From assembly GCF_000969835.1 (NCBI RefSeq), contig NZ_KQ033914.1, positions 78,110-142,109 on the forward strand: a stretch of 64,000 bases of DNA, in the 5' to 3' direction. The stretch is from Parabacteroides goldsteinii DSM 19448 = WAL 12034 (GTDB taxonomy: Bacteria; Bacteroidota; Bacteroidia; Bacteroidales; Tannerellaceae). Below, one piece after another: positions 45,782 to 54,685 of this stretch (position 1 is the first letter of the stretch; every line of letters begins with the position of its first letter). The notes under the pieces were generated by a model. It made no database searches and was not told the origin of the DNA. It worked only from the letters and a program-made list of their open reading frames with translations. Both the position numbers and the translations under genes were made by a program.

Positions 45782-46654
45782 CTATCTTACAAACATCAGT
45801 AGCATTATTAGGAGCAAGCCTATGGTGTTTATTATTCCAAGAATTTTGATCATGTTGGCAGTTTTTCTTACGCCATCGACTTTTACGTCAAGCATATTCA
45901 TTCTAGAATCGAGGTTCGTCAACACGTTTTTGACACTATTGTGAATTTGCTCTTCAGTGGATTTTTGTTGCTTCTGTAAATCGCTAACCACATCCAAGGA
46001 ATGCTGAAGACTTTTAATGCCAGAATCTTGTTCTGCATGTAAAGATTTCAGTTCATCAGATATCTGGTTGAGAATCCGGGTATGATTATATCCTGTGGAT
46101 TTAAGTCCTTCGGAAATCTTGCTAAGAACAACATCTTGCTCTTTTTGAGAATCATTGAGTTGAGATTCCAATGTTGATATATCCGCTTTAAGCGATGTTA
46201 CAGATTCTGTCGCCTTTATTAGCGCAACATGAATCTTTGACAGCTCCGTTATGCTCGATCTAAAATCCGAGTTGTTTTTTTCGTAGGTCGCTGATAGGGC
46301 AACAGTCTCAGTCGAGAATTTATTCCTGACTTCAGTAATTTTTTCGGCGAACCGTACAATAACGTTATTGCATTGGTCTACAAACGAATCATGTACGTTT
46401 AATAATTGAGCTTTTATAATCTCAACTGATTTATTCGCTTCGTCCGACAAGGATGTTTGTCCCTCATCAAGTGCATTTGATATTGAGTTGAGAGAGCTAA
46501 CTACTTTATGAAACTCAGCAACGAATGATCGTATTTCCTGCTGAACTTCTTTATACGATTGTGTAGTCTGCTCTACGAGAAGTCTTGCCGAGGCAACTTC
46601 TTGCAGTTCAGATTCAAGGCGAGAAAGACTCGCCAGTATTTCCTGTGGGGTCAT
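45782..46654 (-). CDS. Tail-anchored coiled-coil protein
   Basis: About 290 residues: almost entirely heptad-rich coiled coil (ELQEVASARLLVEQTTQSYKEV, SIGLKSLQ-like repeats), ending in one C-terminal hydrophobic helix (ANMIKILGIINTIGLLLIML). Such a tail would place it in the inner membrane with the coil in the cytoplasm. The ATG at 46654 follows the helicase stop by 14 bp; a longer frame at 46729 overlaps the helicase. Last gene of the operon; no family recognised. Confidence 0.65.
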   Translation of the reverse strand: MTPQEILASLSRLESELQEVASARLLVEQTTQSYKEVQQEIRSFVAEFHKVVSSLNSISNALDEGQTSLSDEANKSVEIIKAQLLNVHDSFVDQCNNVIVRFAEKITEVRNKFSTETVALSATYEKNNSDFRSSITELSKIHVALIKATESVTSLKADISTLESQLNDSQKEQDVVLSKISEGLKSTGYNHTRILNQISDELKSLHAEQDSGIKSLQHSLDVVSDLQKQQKSTEEQIHNSVKNVLTNLDSRMNMLDVKVDGVRKTANMIKILGIINTIGLLLIMLLMFVR

Positions 46655-46668
46655 ATGTGGTTTATCTT

Positions 46669-49600
46669 TTATGCTGTGAAATTTTGAGTAAATTTGTGTG
46701 CCCATTCTGCATGTTCTACTGCTTCGCACATCATTATCAATAATCCGAGATATTCTAAATGTTTATCATCAGTGACATTGTATTCCTTCAATATGTCCAT
46801 ATAACGTCCGATATACTTTTGTATGTCATACTGTGATAAATTCTTACGCAACTCTACGTATCCTTCGATGAATGATGTCTCTATTTCATCTTTTAGAGCA
46901 ACTGAAGACTCATCAGCCTTAAGAAACAGAAGACAGAATACATTCAGCAAACTAAGGACAGGGTTGGGTGAAAGGATACCACGTCGAATAAGACGGATTG
47001 CACCCCTAAGATGCTTTACATTATCTTTTGGAGACGATACTCCCTCACTATTGACTATCCTCATGTACTTCAACAATATGGATTGGTCAAAATCCTTGCC
47101 ATTGGAAGCATCTAAATTAGCAATGCTTCCTGTAAAGAACCATTCTTTCCCGGATTGTGTGTCATCAACAAGAGAATAAGAACGGCCTGCATCATCCTTG
47201 TATTCATGACGGGCATATTTTGAATTGAAATAATAATAGAGAGTATCTTTCAACTCTTCATTCATTGCCAACCAGTCTGTGCCGTCTGAAGTTGCTTCCT
47301 TACAGAATTGTTCGATATCTTCAATGGCCTGCTTCCTTTTAGTCGCAATTTTTTTATAAATAAATTGCGTCAAGAAAAATAGACAATTTGCTATTTCTGT
47401 CCCTTTATAGCGTTTGCAATATGCTATCTGGGCATCGGCTCGTCTTTCGTTATAATAACGCATGAAGAATTGCTTTAATCCCTCATAATATGCGCCATCC
47501 GATTTCTTACGCGTAACGATTCTAAACTCTTGGTTTATATAATCTTGTGTAAAATCCTCGATAAGGCCGATACAGCACATACGATAAATTGCCTTCATCA
47601 AGGCCGCTTGATACTGCTCTTGATTAAGAGACCGTAGTTGCTGAGTGTTTTCTTTTGGTGAGCGTGGTTGTTGGGTTATCGGGCGCAGATTTGCCTGACG
47701 CAAATATTCGTCTAGTGTTTCTGAGTCTTTCGATGGATAGCGATATGATATATACGATATAACCGCTTCCCCGTCTTTGGCTTGAATTAGCTTAGATATA
47801 AAACCTGATACAGTTTTGTTTTGACGAGAAAGGGCATCCGTATCTTCGGTAATGGCTACTTGATGATTCATAAGATAATCCATGACAGTCCATTCGGTCA
47901 TCTCTCCAAGAAAATTTCCGTCATAGAAAAATTTATGAACACCAAAGTCTACTGGTACAGGAGCCATTAGCCGTGTAAATTCGTCCTGCTCATTAAACAC
48001 CCTATCTGAGTAAAGCACAACAGCAAGAGCCATTTTTCTGTCACGTCCGGCTCTCCCGGCCTCTTGAACAAATGCTTCAAGTGATCCGGAATGGTTAACA
48101 TTGAGCGTAAAACGCACATGAGGCTTGTCTATTCCCATGCCGAACGCTTTTGTTGCAACCATAATGTTTGTCCGATTCTGAATGAATTCATCTTGAGAAG
48201 CTGGGTTGTCTCCGCCGACAAATTCACTTACATCGTTTATATTGAGAACTGCCTTGAGTTGTCCGGCAATTCCTATGCGGGAACCATTATGAACTCCAAG
48301 TGTACCTTGTCGATGAGGACAAAATATAATCGCAGACGAGGAATCGTGAGGATTTGTATACCATTCACGGTTTACTTCAACATATAAATCCCGCGACAAT
48401 AGATCTTGAGCAAGTTTCGAGGTCGGTTCAATATTCTCTCTCTCAATAAAACGTTGTTTGATACGCTCTATATTTTGGGGCAGTTGCAATTCTTGTAAGG
48501 ATGAATAAAATACATCCTTTACAACTTCAGGACAGGCCATGTTTTTTACGGAATAAACACCCCATTTGTCATGAGCAGTTTCATCATCAACCTTTACGAT
48601 TCGATATTGTAGTTCGAGACGATTAGTATTTTCGTATCGAATAGTAGCTTCCGGATCAAGAGGAAATGCGTTATTGCCAGACAATTCTCGTTCTACATCC
48701 GCCAAGACATCGAATGACGCGGTTGCGGTCAACCCCATAAGGGTAACATGATTTCGTTCCTCGTCGTCTGATTGTTTTGGCAGAACATATTGATATAAGT
48801 TGCGACCAAGATGTAAATATGTAAAGCGAAAATCATGCCCCCATTCAGATACACAATGAACTTCGTCAATTACTCCATAGGAGAAGTAGACGTGGTTGTC
48901 GGCCATTGCTCTTAGGCTTTCTCTGAATTTAAATATGGCAAGACGTTCAGGAGAAAGAAATACAAACAATAGTCTGGATTCTTTCATTATATTCTCACGC
49001 TCAGCCTTATTTTGGACTGTGGAATTGATAAATGTGCAGTAGTCAATGCCATTTTTCAAAAGACCGTCATATTGATCCTTCATCAGCGACATCAAAGGGT
49101 CAATGACGAGAGTGACACCCGGTTGAAGCAGTGTGGCAATCTGATACGTGAGAGATTTACCCCCTCCGGTTGGTAAAAGGCCGATAACACTTTTAAGCTG
49201 TAAGGCACGAGATATTATCGGAAGCTGACCCTCTCGGAAGTTTTCTTTTCTGAAGAGCAACTGAATAAAATATCGGAGGTGTGCAACATTCTCTTCAATA
49301 TTATCGTGGGTGCCTTGTTGATTAAGTTTCGTCAGCGGCTTATAAACTATGCGGTCAGTAGTATAGATATATCGCTCTGAGTATATGTTTTCGGAAGCCC
49401 TAACGTTAAAGTAACAACTGTTTTCAGCTTTGAATTGAGAGAACTCGACTTCACGAGGATTTGATTTTTCGTTAAGTGAGAAATCTATTACAATGTCAAA
49501 CGTTTGGTCGGTAAGCTGCTTGCATGAATCGGCATAAACATTTGCTTCGAGGTGGAGTCTCGAAGTAGAATATTTAGAATTGATTACCGAAAGATTGACT

Positions 49601-50937
49601 TCCGGGAATTTCATTTCGGAGAAATCTTGTGAAGCCGAAGCTAAATGATTGAGCATTTCGCTCAGTTCATGCAGAGCGATAGCTGCGCATGGCACATCGG
49701 CTTCTTTCACTAACACATTCCAAATATCTTTATCAAGAGAAAGATGATTGGTGAGGAGGGCTTCCAAAATGGTTTTTTCAATCCGAGCAACCGCCAAAGG
49801 CACATCTTTAACGAGTTGAGCGGATTCACTGCTCATGCCGTTATTCGGAATGTAACGAATTCCGCCATACTGTGACTCTTCATCATCTTTAACTCCGGCA
49901 TTCAGTACGTCTGACAAAAGATTTTCAAGCCACGGACTTGCTTTTGTCGGGAGTCCACGCTCTACGATATTGTTAAGGACTGCAAGAATCGGGTTTACAT
50001 CATCATAAACGCTTGCTCCAATATCGAATGGCGCCAGCACCTCAAACGCCGTTTCAAGCGGAGCTACATCAAGGATAGACATATCAGACCTGTACGCAGC
50101 AAAATATTGTTTTGGCGCATAGAATCGATATGGGATAAGGATTTGTTCACCTTGATCAACTCGATATTTGAACCCTCTTATAAAGCACCCAAATGTATAT
50201 TTGTTATAATCGGTGCGTGTGAAAAACTCTGTATTTCGATAACTTGAAAAGTAAGCGGATGAAGGGAGTTGAAAGTAACGACAAAAAGCATTTATGCGAT
50301 CTTCTCTACGATTTGCAGGTCCTATACACAATACATAATGCTTATGGCCTGTAGAAGTAATAAGCTCAGCAAGTTTTTTCAAGTCAATAGTCTCGATGTC
50401 GAGAATATTTGAAAAAAGATGTATTGTTATAGGTTTTTCGTATTCAATATCAGATATACAATCAAAGTCGAGCGGTATAGTCGGAGGCAGGCCGAGATGA
50501 CGTGTAGTAATTTTAACCTCAGGAGTTGCTAACGATACATTCAACTTTGCTCTGTTTATAGCAGCGGTTGACGGTTCTATGAGCGTAATTTTTTTGATAT
50601 TCTGAATAAGATTACGCTCTCTCATCTTTTCAATAAAACACAATGATGCCAGACCTTGCCCACAGCCCCAATCTACCACCTCAATGGATTCTCTAAGTTC
50701 TGCGAAGGGTAAATCCTCAATAGCGCGAAACACCTTGCGCTTGTGGCTTTCACCGTAGGCGGCGATGTAGCAGTTTAAGCCGTCCTCAGTTCTTAAAAGG
50801 CTGACACCATGATTTACCTCAGGATGTAACCAAGGATAAGGGTATTGTTGATATTCCGAAGGCACCAACGATTTAGCGGTATCGATAACGGCATCAATCG
50901 TCAATGGGTTATATTTCGATATTATATCAGAATACAT
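46669..50937 (-). CDS. Large RecQ-like helicase with N-terminal methyltransferase-like region
   Basis: 1422 residues. Residues 87-95 (VVDWGCGQG) plus TLIEPSTAAI (about 118-127) look like a SAM-binding fold. The helicase core carries Walker A LLPTGGGKSL (587-596), DEVH box (691-694), GLTATASFDV (735-744), and C-terminal motifs MVATKAFGMGID (926-937) and QEAGRAGRDR (958-967), as in RecQ. About 450 residues follow with no family I recognise. Far longer than ordinary RecQ. Starts 1 bp after the DUF1848 gene. Confidence 0.8.
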   Translation of the reverse strand: MYSDIISKYNPLTIDAVIDTAKSLVPSEYQQYPYPWLHPEVNHGVSLLRTEDGLNCYIAAYGESHKRKVFRAIEDLPFAELRESIEVVDWGCGQGLASLCFIEKMRERNLIQNIKKITLIEPSTAAINRAKLNVSLATPEVKITTRHLGLPPTIPLDFDCISDIEYEKPITIHLFSNILDIETIDLKKLAELITSTGHKHYVLCIGPANRREDRINAFCRYFQLPSSAYFSSYRNTEFFTRTDYNKYTFGCFIRGFKYRVDQGEQILIPYRFYAPKQYFAAYRSDMSILDVAPLETAFEVLAPFDIGASVYDDVNPILAVLNNIVERGLPTKASPWLENLLSDVLNAGVKDDEESQYGGIRYIPNNGMSSESAQLVKDVPLAVARIEKTILEALLTNHLSLDKDIWNVLVKEADVPCAAIALHELSEMLNHLASASQDFSEMKFPEVNLSVINSKYSTSRLHLEANVYADSCKQLTDQTFDIVIDFSLNEKSNPREVEFSQFKAENSCYFNVRASENIYSERYIYTTDRIVYKPLTKLNQQGTHDNIEENVAHLRYFIQLLFRKENFREGQLPIISRALQLKSVIGLLPTGGGKSLTYQIATLLQPGVTLVIDPLMSLMKDQYDGLLKNGIDYCTFINSTVQNKAERENIMKESRLLFVFLSPERLAIFKFRESLRAMADNHVYFSYGVIDEVHCVSEWGHDFRFTYLHLGRNLYQYVLPKQSDDEERNHVTLMGLTATASFDVLADVERELSGNNAFPLDPEATIRYENTNRLELQYRIVKVDDETAHDKWGVYSVKNMACPEVVKDVFYSSLQELQLPQNIERIKQRFIERENIEPTSKLAQDLLSRDLYVEVNREWYTNPHDSSSAIIFCPHRQGTLGVHNGSRIGIAGQLKAVLNINDVSEFVGGDNPASQDEFIQNRTNIMVATKAFGMGIDKPHVRFTLNVNHSGSLEAFVQEAGRAGRDRKMALAVVLYSDRVFNEQDEFTRLMAPVPVDFGVHKFFYDGNFLGEMTEWTVMDYLMNHQVAITEDTDALSRQNKTVSGFISKLIQAKDGEAVISYISYRYPSKDSETLDEYLRQANLRPITQQPRSPKENTQQLRSLNQEQYQAALMKAIYRMCCIGLIEDFTQDYINQEFRIVTRKKSDGAYYEGLKQFFMRYYNERRADAQIAYCKRYKGTEIANCLFFLTQFIYKKIATKRKQAIEDIEQFCKEATSDGTDWLAMNEELKDTLYYYFNSKYARHEYKDDAGRSYSLVDDTQSGKEWFFTGSIANLDASNGKDFDQSILLKYMRIVNSEGVSSPKDNVKHLRGAIRLIRRGILSPNPVLSLLNVFCLLFLKADESSVALKDEIETSFIEGYVELRKNLSQYDIQKYIGRYMDILKEYNVTDDKHLEYLGLLIMMCEAVEHAEWAHKFTQNFTA

Positions 50938-50938
50938 A

Positions 50939-52021
50939 TCACTTTCCTGTTATAGTGTCTTGGAGAGGATTTGCCTTGTGTTGCTGCCAATTTCTCACCG
51001 CAACCTCTTTGCTTGAATTGGCATAGCAATACTCACAGAGATGGGGGCAGGTATTGTACTCGCCTATATCTTTGCTTTTCATGCAACCACAAGCAATGCG
51101 TTGTCCCTTGTCTCTATTGTTTTGATGAATGACAATATATTTGCCATTGCCTATATCTACCGCATCTTCCGGAATATCTACCGGCTCAAATTCGGCAAAT
51201 AAATTGTCCGAATGAGCGGTGTCGAGAACTTCTGCGCCCAAGAATTTCAGTAGTTCGGGCGAGTGAGACCCGAAACGCACCATTAGTCTGTCATCGACAC
51301 AATGGTTGTGTTCTACTTCGGGAAGATTTGCGATTTCACCGCAGGTTGCAAGGATAAAATTCCAACCTTTACGCTTGTTGAGATCAACAAGACGACCTGC
51401 AAATTCAAGCATCTGCTCTGGAGTCCAATCAATGTAATTGATATGGCTTCGCTCAAGGTTGGACTTGACTTTCCGATAAGAAACGATGTCGGTGAAACTG
51501 AAAACGAGTTTTTCTGTAAACCCTATAAGCTGGTCACCAATTTTTTCAATCTTGGATAATAGTTTATCCATATCTATCTTATCGGTAAGGATAAGAGGGT
51601 CAAACCGCCAAACGACGGCACCTTTACCAAGTTTCTCTACGAGGAGTTTGAATGTTTCGATACGTTCTGTGAGCGGTCTAACCCCTGGTTCCAATCCTTC
51701 TTCTTCATAATCGTTAAGTGTGTACTGGACATAGCATCCAATACCACGCGACTGTAAATAATCCAGGTGTCTAAGGAGAGGTCGCGGGTTTTTCGACCAA
51801 AACACGATGAATTTGGTATTTGCATATCCGACATAGCTTTTGACTCCGTTGAAAGGATTAGTCCATGCTGAATATCCGGATTCCAACCGATTAAAGAACC
51901 AGTCGGCATAGAAAGCTGGAATATCGGTGCTTCGGCTTGCCGAAACCACAACGGGGAAAGTCGCCTTTGCTACTTCTCCATTGTCAAGAGTAACGAATCT
52001 ATCTTCTTGTTTCTTTGCCAT
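50939..52021 (-). CDS. DUF1848 protein with C-terminal cysteine cluster
   Basis: 360 residues. The opening SASRSTDIPAFYADWFFNRL and VFWSKNPRPLLRHLDYLQ match the DUF1848 family. Near the C-terminus IACGCMKSKDIGEYNTCPHLCEYCYA supplies five or six Cys, which in this family is thought to bind an iron-sulfur cluster and resembles radical-SAM-related enzymes. No reaction is known. It sits directly between the split gene and the helicase, spaced 9 and 1 bp. Confidence 0.78.
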   Translation of the reverse strand: MAKKQEDRFVTLDNGEVAKATFPVVVSASRSTDIPAFYADWFFNRLESGYSAWTNPFNGVKSYVGYANTKFIVFWSKNPRPLLRHLDYLQSRGIGCYVQYTLNDYEEEGLEPGVRPLTERIETFKLLVEKLGKGAVVWRFDPLILTDKIDMDKLLSKIEKIGDQLIGFTEKLVFSFTDIVSYRKVKSNLERSHINYIDWTPEQMLEFAGRLVDLNKRKGWNFILATCGEIANLPEVEHNHCVDDRLMVRFGSHSPELLKFLGAEVLDTAHSDNLFAEFEPVDIPEDAVDIGNGKYIVIHQNNRDKGQRIACGCMKSKDIGEYNTCPHLCEYCYANSSKEVAVRNWQQHKANPLQDTITGK

Positions 52022-52030
52022 ATTTACGTT

Positions 52031-52333
52031 TTATTGACGAAGCATTATCAGATAATAGAAGTCCTGATCTCCTGGTAGATTGTTTATTATGAAAGAAACC
52101 ACGTTACCCTTCTGTTTTGTGATTTGAAAAAGGGAAACATACTCCTTACCAGAGGACATTACTGCCCATGAATTATTGATTTCTGCCGACGCGAACTCGT
52201 TCCCATCTGCATCGTGATTGTATGAAAAGTCCGGAGCTAAGGAAAGATTGGTTTGGATAATACCTTTTGATTTCAACGCGCCTATGTCGGAAAAATCAAT
52301 CATAATATTTCCATTGTTGACGGTGCGAATCAT
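52031..52333 (-). CDS. 3' half of a split hypothetical gene
   Basis: 100 residues (MIRTVNNGNIMIDFSDIGALK...) as an isolated frame. Its frame stays open upstream past the stop of the 5' half, reading GAPFKFSFDVTVIRQYYNQK through 52430, so the two were probably one ~340-residue protein. The ATG at 52333 is an internal Met. No family recognised. Confidence 0.5.
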   Translation of the reverse strand: MIRTVNNGNIMIDFSDIGALKSKGIIQTNLSLAPDFSYNHDADGNEFASAEINNSWAVMSSGKEYVSLFQITKQKGNVVSFIINNLPGDQDFYYLIMLRQ

Positions 52334-52392
52334 CGTGGCGGTTACTTTGTCTTCCAGTTCGATTTGCTCAGATTTCTGATTATAATATTGTC

Positions 52393-53055
52393 TTATAACC
52401 GTAACATCAAAACTAAATTTGAATGGGGCCCCATAGCTATTGCCTTGACAGAAGGCTGTGAAAATTGTGAGTTGGCGTTAGAGTTCGCGGTGATTTTAAC
52501 GGGTGCAGAGGCATCTGATTTACGATACTCCAAGTCAACATTCCGGTCGAACATGTGAAGCACGCATTTTACGACCTTGCCTTTGTCGTAATAAACAGTA
52601 AAGCCGTAGTCGCGATAGTCAACCTCTTGCCAACCGAAAGGCGTTTGAACTTCGATGGGAAATCCGCGAAGTTCGACTTTTTCAGCGGCTTTGCTGATAA
52701 TACGCATCGGCTTATCTGACATATTTGGTTTGCCAAGATCGTCATTATAGACCTTGATGATATACCCATCGCCAGGATTAAGTTTATAGCCACGACATCC
52801 ATTAGTATTCTTTTCGACACTAACAGTTCTTATACACTGTTGCAATCCCATAACCTCAGAGCCGTTCTCATATCTCTGATGACAATCGGATTTGAACGCA
52901 AACGGTGTTATTGTTGGGGGCAATGTGCCAGCTTGTGATTGTATAATTTTTTGAGATGCCAGTTTTGATGCTTGCTTGTCAGAAACAGTCTGACAAACCG
53001 ACTGCTTAGTTTGCTCATCTTTTTTCTTGCCAAATATGAAGTCTAAAAATCCCAT
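52393..53055 (-). CDS. 5' half of a split hypothetical gene, first in the helicase operon
   Basis: 220 residues beginning MGFLDFIFGKKKDEQTK, with no membrane segment; a beta-rich middle (DGYIIKVYNDDLGKP, GFTVYYDKGKVVKCVLHMFD) is all I can say. The frame ends at 52393 just after GGGGCCCC (52425-52432), and a -1 shift there joins it to the downstream half. A true mutation, an error in the assembly, or a slip by the ribosome are all possible. Confidence 0.6.
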   Translation of the reverse strand: MGFLDFIFGKKKDEQTKQSVCQTVSDKQASKLASQKIIQSQAGTLPPTITPFAFKSDCHQRYENGSEVMGLQQCIRTVSVEKNTNGCRGYKLNPGDGYIIKVYNDDLGKPNMSDKPMRIISKAAEKVELRGFPIEVQTPFGWQEVDYRDYGFTVYYDKGKVVKCVLHMFDRNVDLEYRKSDASAPVKITANSNANSQFSQPSVKAIAMGPHSNLVLMLRL

Positions 53056-53111
53056 TTGATATTTGTCGATTTTCGTTTTTTAATTAAAAAAGTGGGCCAC
53101 CATAGCTACGT

Positions 53112-53228
53112 CTTAATTGGAGGTCCTGAGAAAACCTGTGAGCAGATGTAACAATAGTAGCCCACGCTATCGCGTGAGAGCCACTATGCCATCTTTGCTC
53201 TTTAGAATTTCTCAGGTTCCCAATTACA
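53112..53228 (-). ncRNA. Long rod-like hairpin in the operon 5' leader
   Basis: Nested stems: TAATTGG/CCAATTA (53114-53120, 53220-53226), CCTGAGAAA/TTTCTCAGG (53125-53133, 53208-53216), GAGCA/TGCTC and GATG/CATC (53140-53148, 53190-53200), ATAGT/ACTAT (53154-53158, 53183-53187), and CACGC/GCGTG (53163-53176). It lies between the promoter and the first gene of the operon. Confidence 0.6.
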
Positions 53229-53282
53229 AGATTAGCATATAGCTTCCATATGTCTTGAAGATAAGAGGTTCTTTCTTCAATG

Positions 53283-53312
53283 CAAAATTAGCTAATTTCC
53301 CTGATATTACAA
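53283..53312 (-). promoter_or_regulatory. Promoter of the helicase operon
   Basis: Minus-strand TAATTTTG (53290-53283) with TTG 19 bp upstream (53312-53310), the Bacteroidota spacing. Predicted start near 53276 leaves a leader of about 220 bases. Confidence 0.55.
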
Positions 53313-53555
53313 TCGGTTGTGCTTAAAAACAGGAAGTTTGAAGTATCGTTAGTCGTAAAATTGTGCCGAGTTGCTCAGCTTCCGCGACTTCTATCTGATG
53401 ACGCTGTGTGCAAATATTGTTGCTATTTCTTCATAAATTCGGCTATGAGAGGCAAGGACATGAAAAATTGCAGCGTATTTTATCGGATTTGTGTCTAATG
53501 ATTGGGATTTAGCAATGGGATTGCACGAACTTTGTAGCCACAAAACAAATAAAAT

Positions 53556-54503
53556 ATGAATACCAATCAGAATAATACGGCTCTCGAACGGAGTGATGTA
53601 GATATAAAAGCGTGGATGGAGGAGCATCCGCGTGAATATGGCGAGTTTGCCGCCGCTATGGGCGAGGCTGACTTGTTGGAGGTGTTTTTTATGGGGCAGT
53701 CGGCATTTTCCGCTTCGTCTGAGTTCCAAAAGCGGCTGGAGGATATGATCGACCTCGACAATCTGGACTTGGAGGAACTTCTGAAGACTCTCCGGGAATC
53801 GGGCTATGCCCGTATTGTACTGAGTGGGCAGCCGGAAGATAGCGAATGGGAGAAATACCGGATGCCATTTGCCGCATGGCTGAAATATGGACGTTCTCCG
53901 GAAATGTTGGTTGAGAATATCGAAGATACCGCGCAGGCGGTTAACAATCGGCAGTACCAATGGCAGCTCACAAAGTTCTTGAAGGCATTTATGACCCATG
54001 AGATTGAGAACAATCATCGAACCCGAAAGGAGTTGAAGGAGTTTCTGGACTTCCGGAAATGTGTTGATAACGGAGATTTGGCAGACTGGGTATTGGGCAG
54101 CATTGATGAATCAAGGCCAACTTCCAAAGTTTCAAAGGGAAAGGAATTTGTGTATGACTTCACTTCCCTTTTGTCATCTCACGACAGTGAGACGGTCAGG
54201 CGCATCGGCACATGGACGCAGACACATATCAGTGGGATCGATATTGCGCATCTATATATAGCACTTGTGGAATCCGGCGAACTTGATGCCGCCAGACCCG
54301 TAAAGCAGTTTGCCGGGATATTGGCTGCTACTTTTCCGGAAAGCAAAATCGTTGGCGAGCGACAGGTTCAGAAAAGTGTTAATGCTCTCCAAAGCCTGTC
54401 TCCCAATCGCAAACAATATGTCAAGGACGAACCGGAACACCGCTTTGCAATCAACAAGATAAAGGCTGAAATTCTGCTGATAAATCCTGATGAAGTTAAC
54501 TGA
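53556..54503 (+). CDS. Hypothetical protein of the mobilization module
   Basis: 315 residues, acidic and helical, with VDIKAWMEEHPREYGEFAAAMG near the start and GIDIAHLYIALVESGELD near the C-terminus. I have seen similar proteins in Bacteroidota mobilizable elements (DUF6043-like), but the match is from memory and no role is known. First gene of the right-hand module; the 500 bp before it hold the operon promoter and leader described above. Confidence 0.6.
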   Translation: MNTNQNNTALERSDVDIKAWMEEHPREYGEFAAAMGEADLLEVFFMGQSAFSASSEFQKRLEDMIDLDNLDLEELLKTLRESGYARIVLSGQPEDSEWEKYRMPFAAWLKYGRSPEMLVENIEDTAQAVNNRQYQWQLTKFLKAFMTHEIENNHRTRKELKEFLDFRKCVDNGDLADWVLGSIDESRPTSKVSKGKEFVYDFTSLLSSHDSETVRRIGTWTQTHISGIDIAHLYIALVESGELDAARPVKQFAGILAATFPESKIVGERQVQKSVNALQSLSPNRKQYVKDEPEHRFAINKIKAEILLINPDEVN

Positions 54504-54539
54504 AATAAGCCCTTTTCGATTCGTTTGATTCGTTCCAGT

Positions 54540-54549
54540 GTTCGCGAAC
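54540..54549. promoter_or_regulatory. Possible operator GTTCGCGAAC
   Basis: A 10 bp palindrome flanked by further GATTCGTT and ACGAAC repeats (54517-54558), 43 bp before a -7 box. Confidence 0.4.
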
Positions 54550-54591
54550 TTAACGAACCGTCATTTCTTTTCAATCCAATAAATTACGCTA

Positions 54592-54628
54592 TACTTTTGC
54601 GTCACCGTTCCATTTCGGAGCGGTGACG
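54592..54628 (+). promoter_or_regulatory. Promoter with leader hairpin for the HTH and DUF3987 genes
   Basis: TACTTTTG (54592-54599) is followed at once by CGTCACCG/CGGTGACG (54600-54607, 54621-54628) and then TTTTC. The hairpin would lie at the very 5' end of the transcript. Confidence 0.5.
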
Positions 54629-54685
54629 TTTTCGCTTTGTGCCGTCAGCGGAATCGTCATAATTCAAACGGCAATCGAAATCAAT

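Noticed and set aside
52425..52432. Canonical -1 slippery heptamer
   Set aside because: G GGG CCC does not follow X XXY YYZ, so programmed slippage is only a weak option.
53112..53228. Integron attC site or retron RNA
   Set aside because: There is no integron integrase, no cassette array and no reverse transcriptase in the window.
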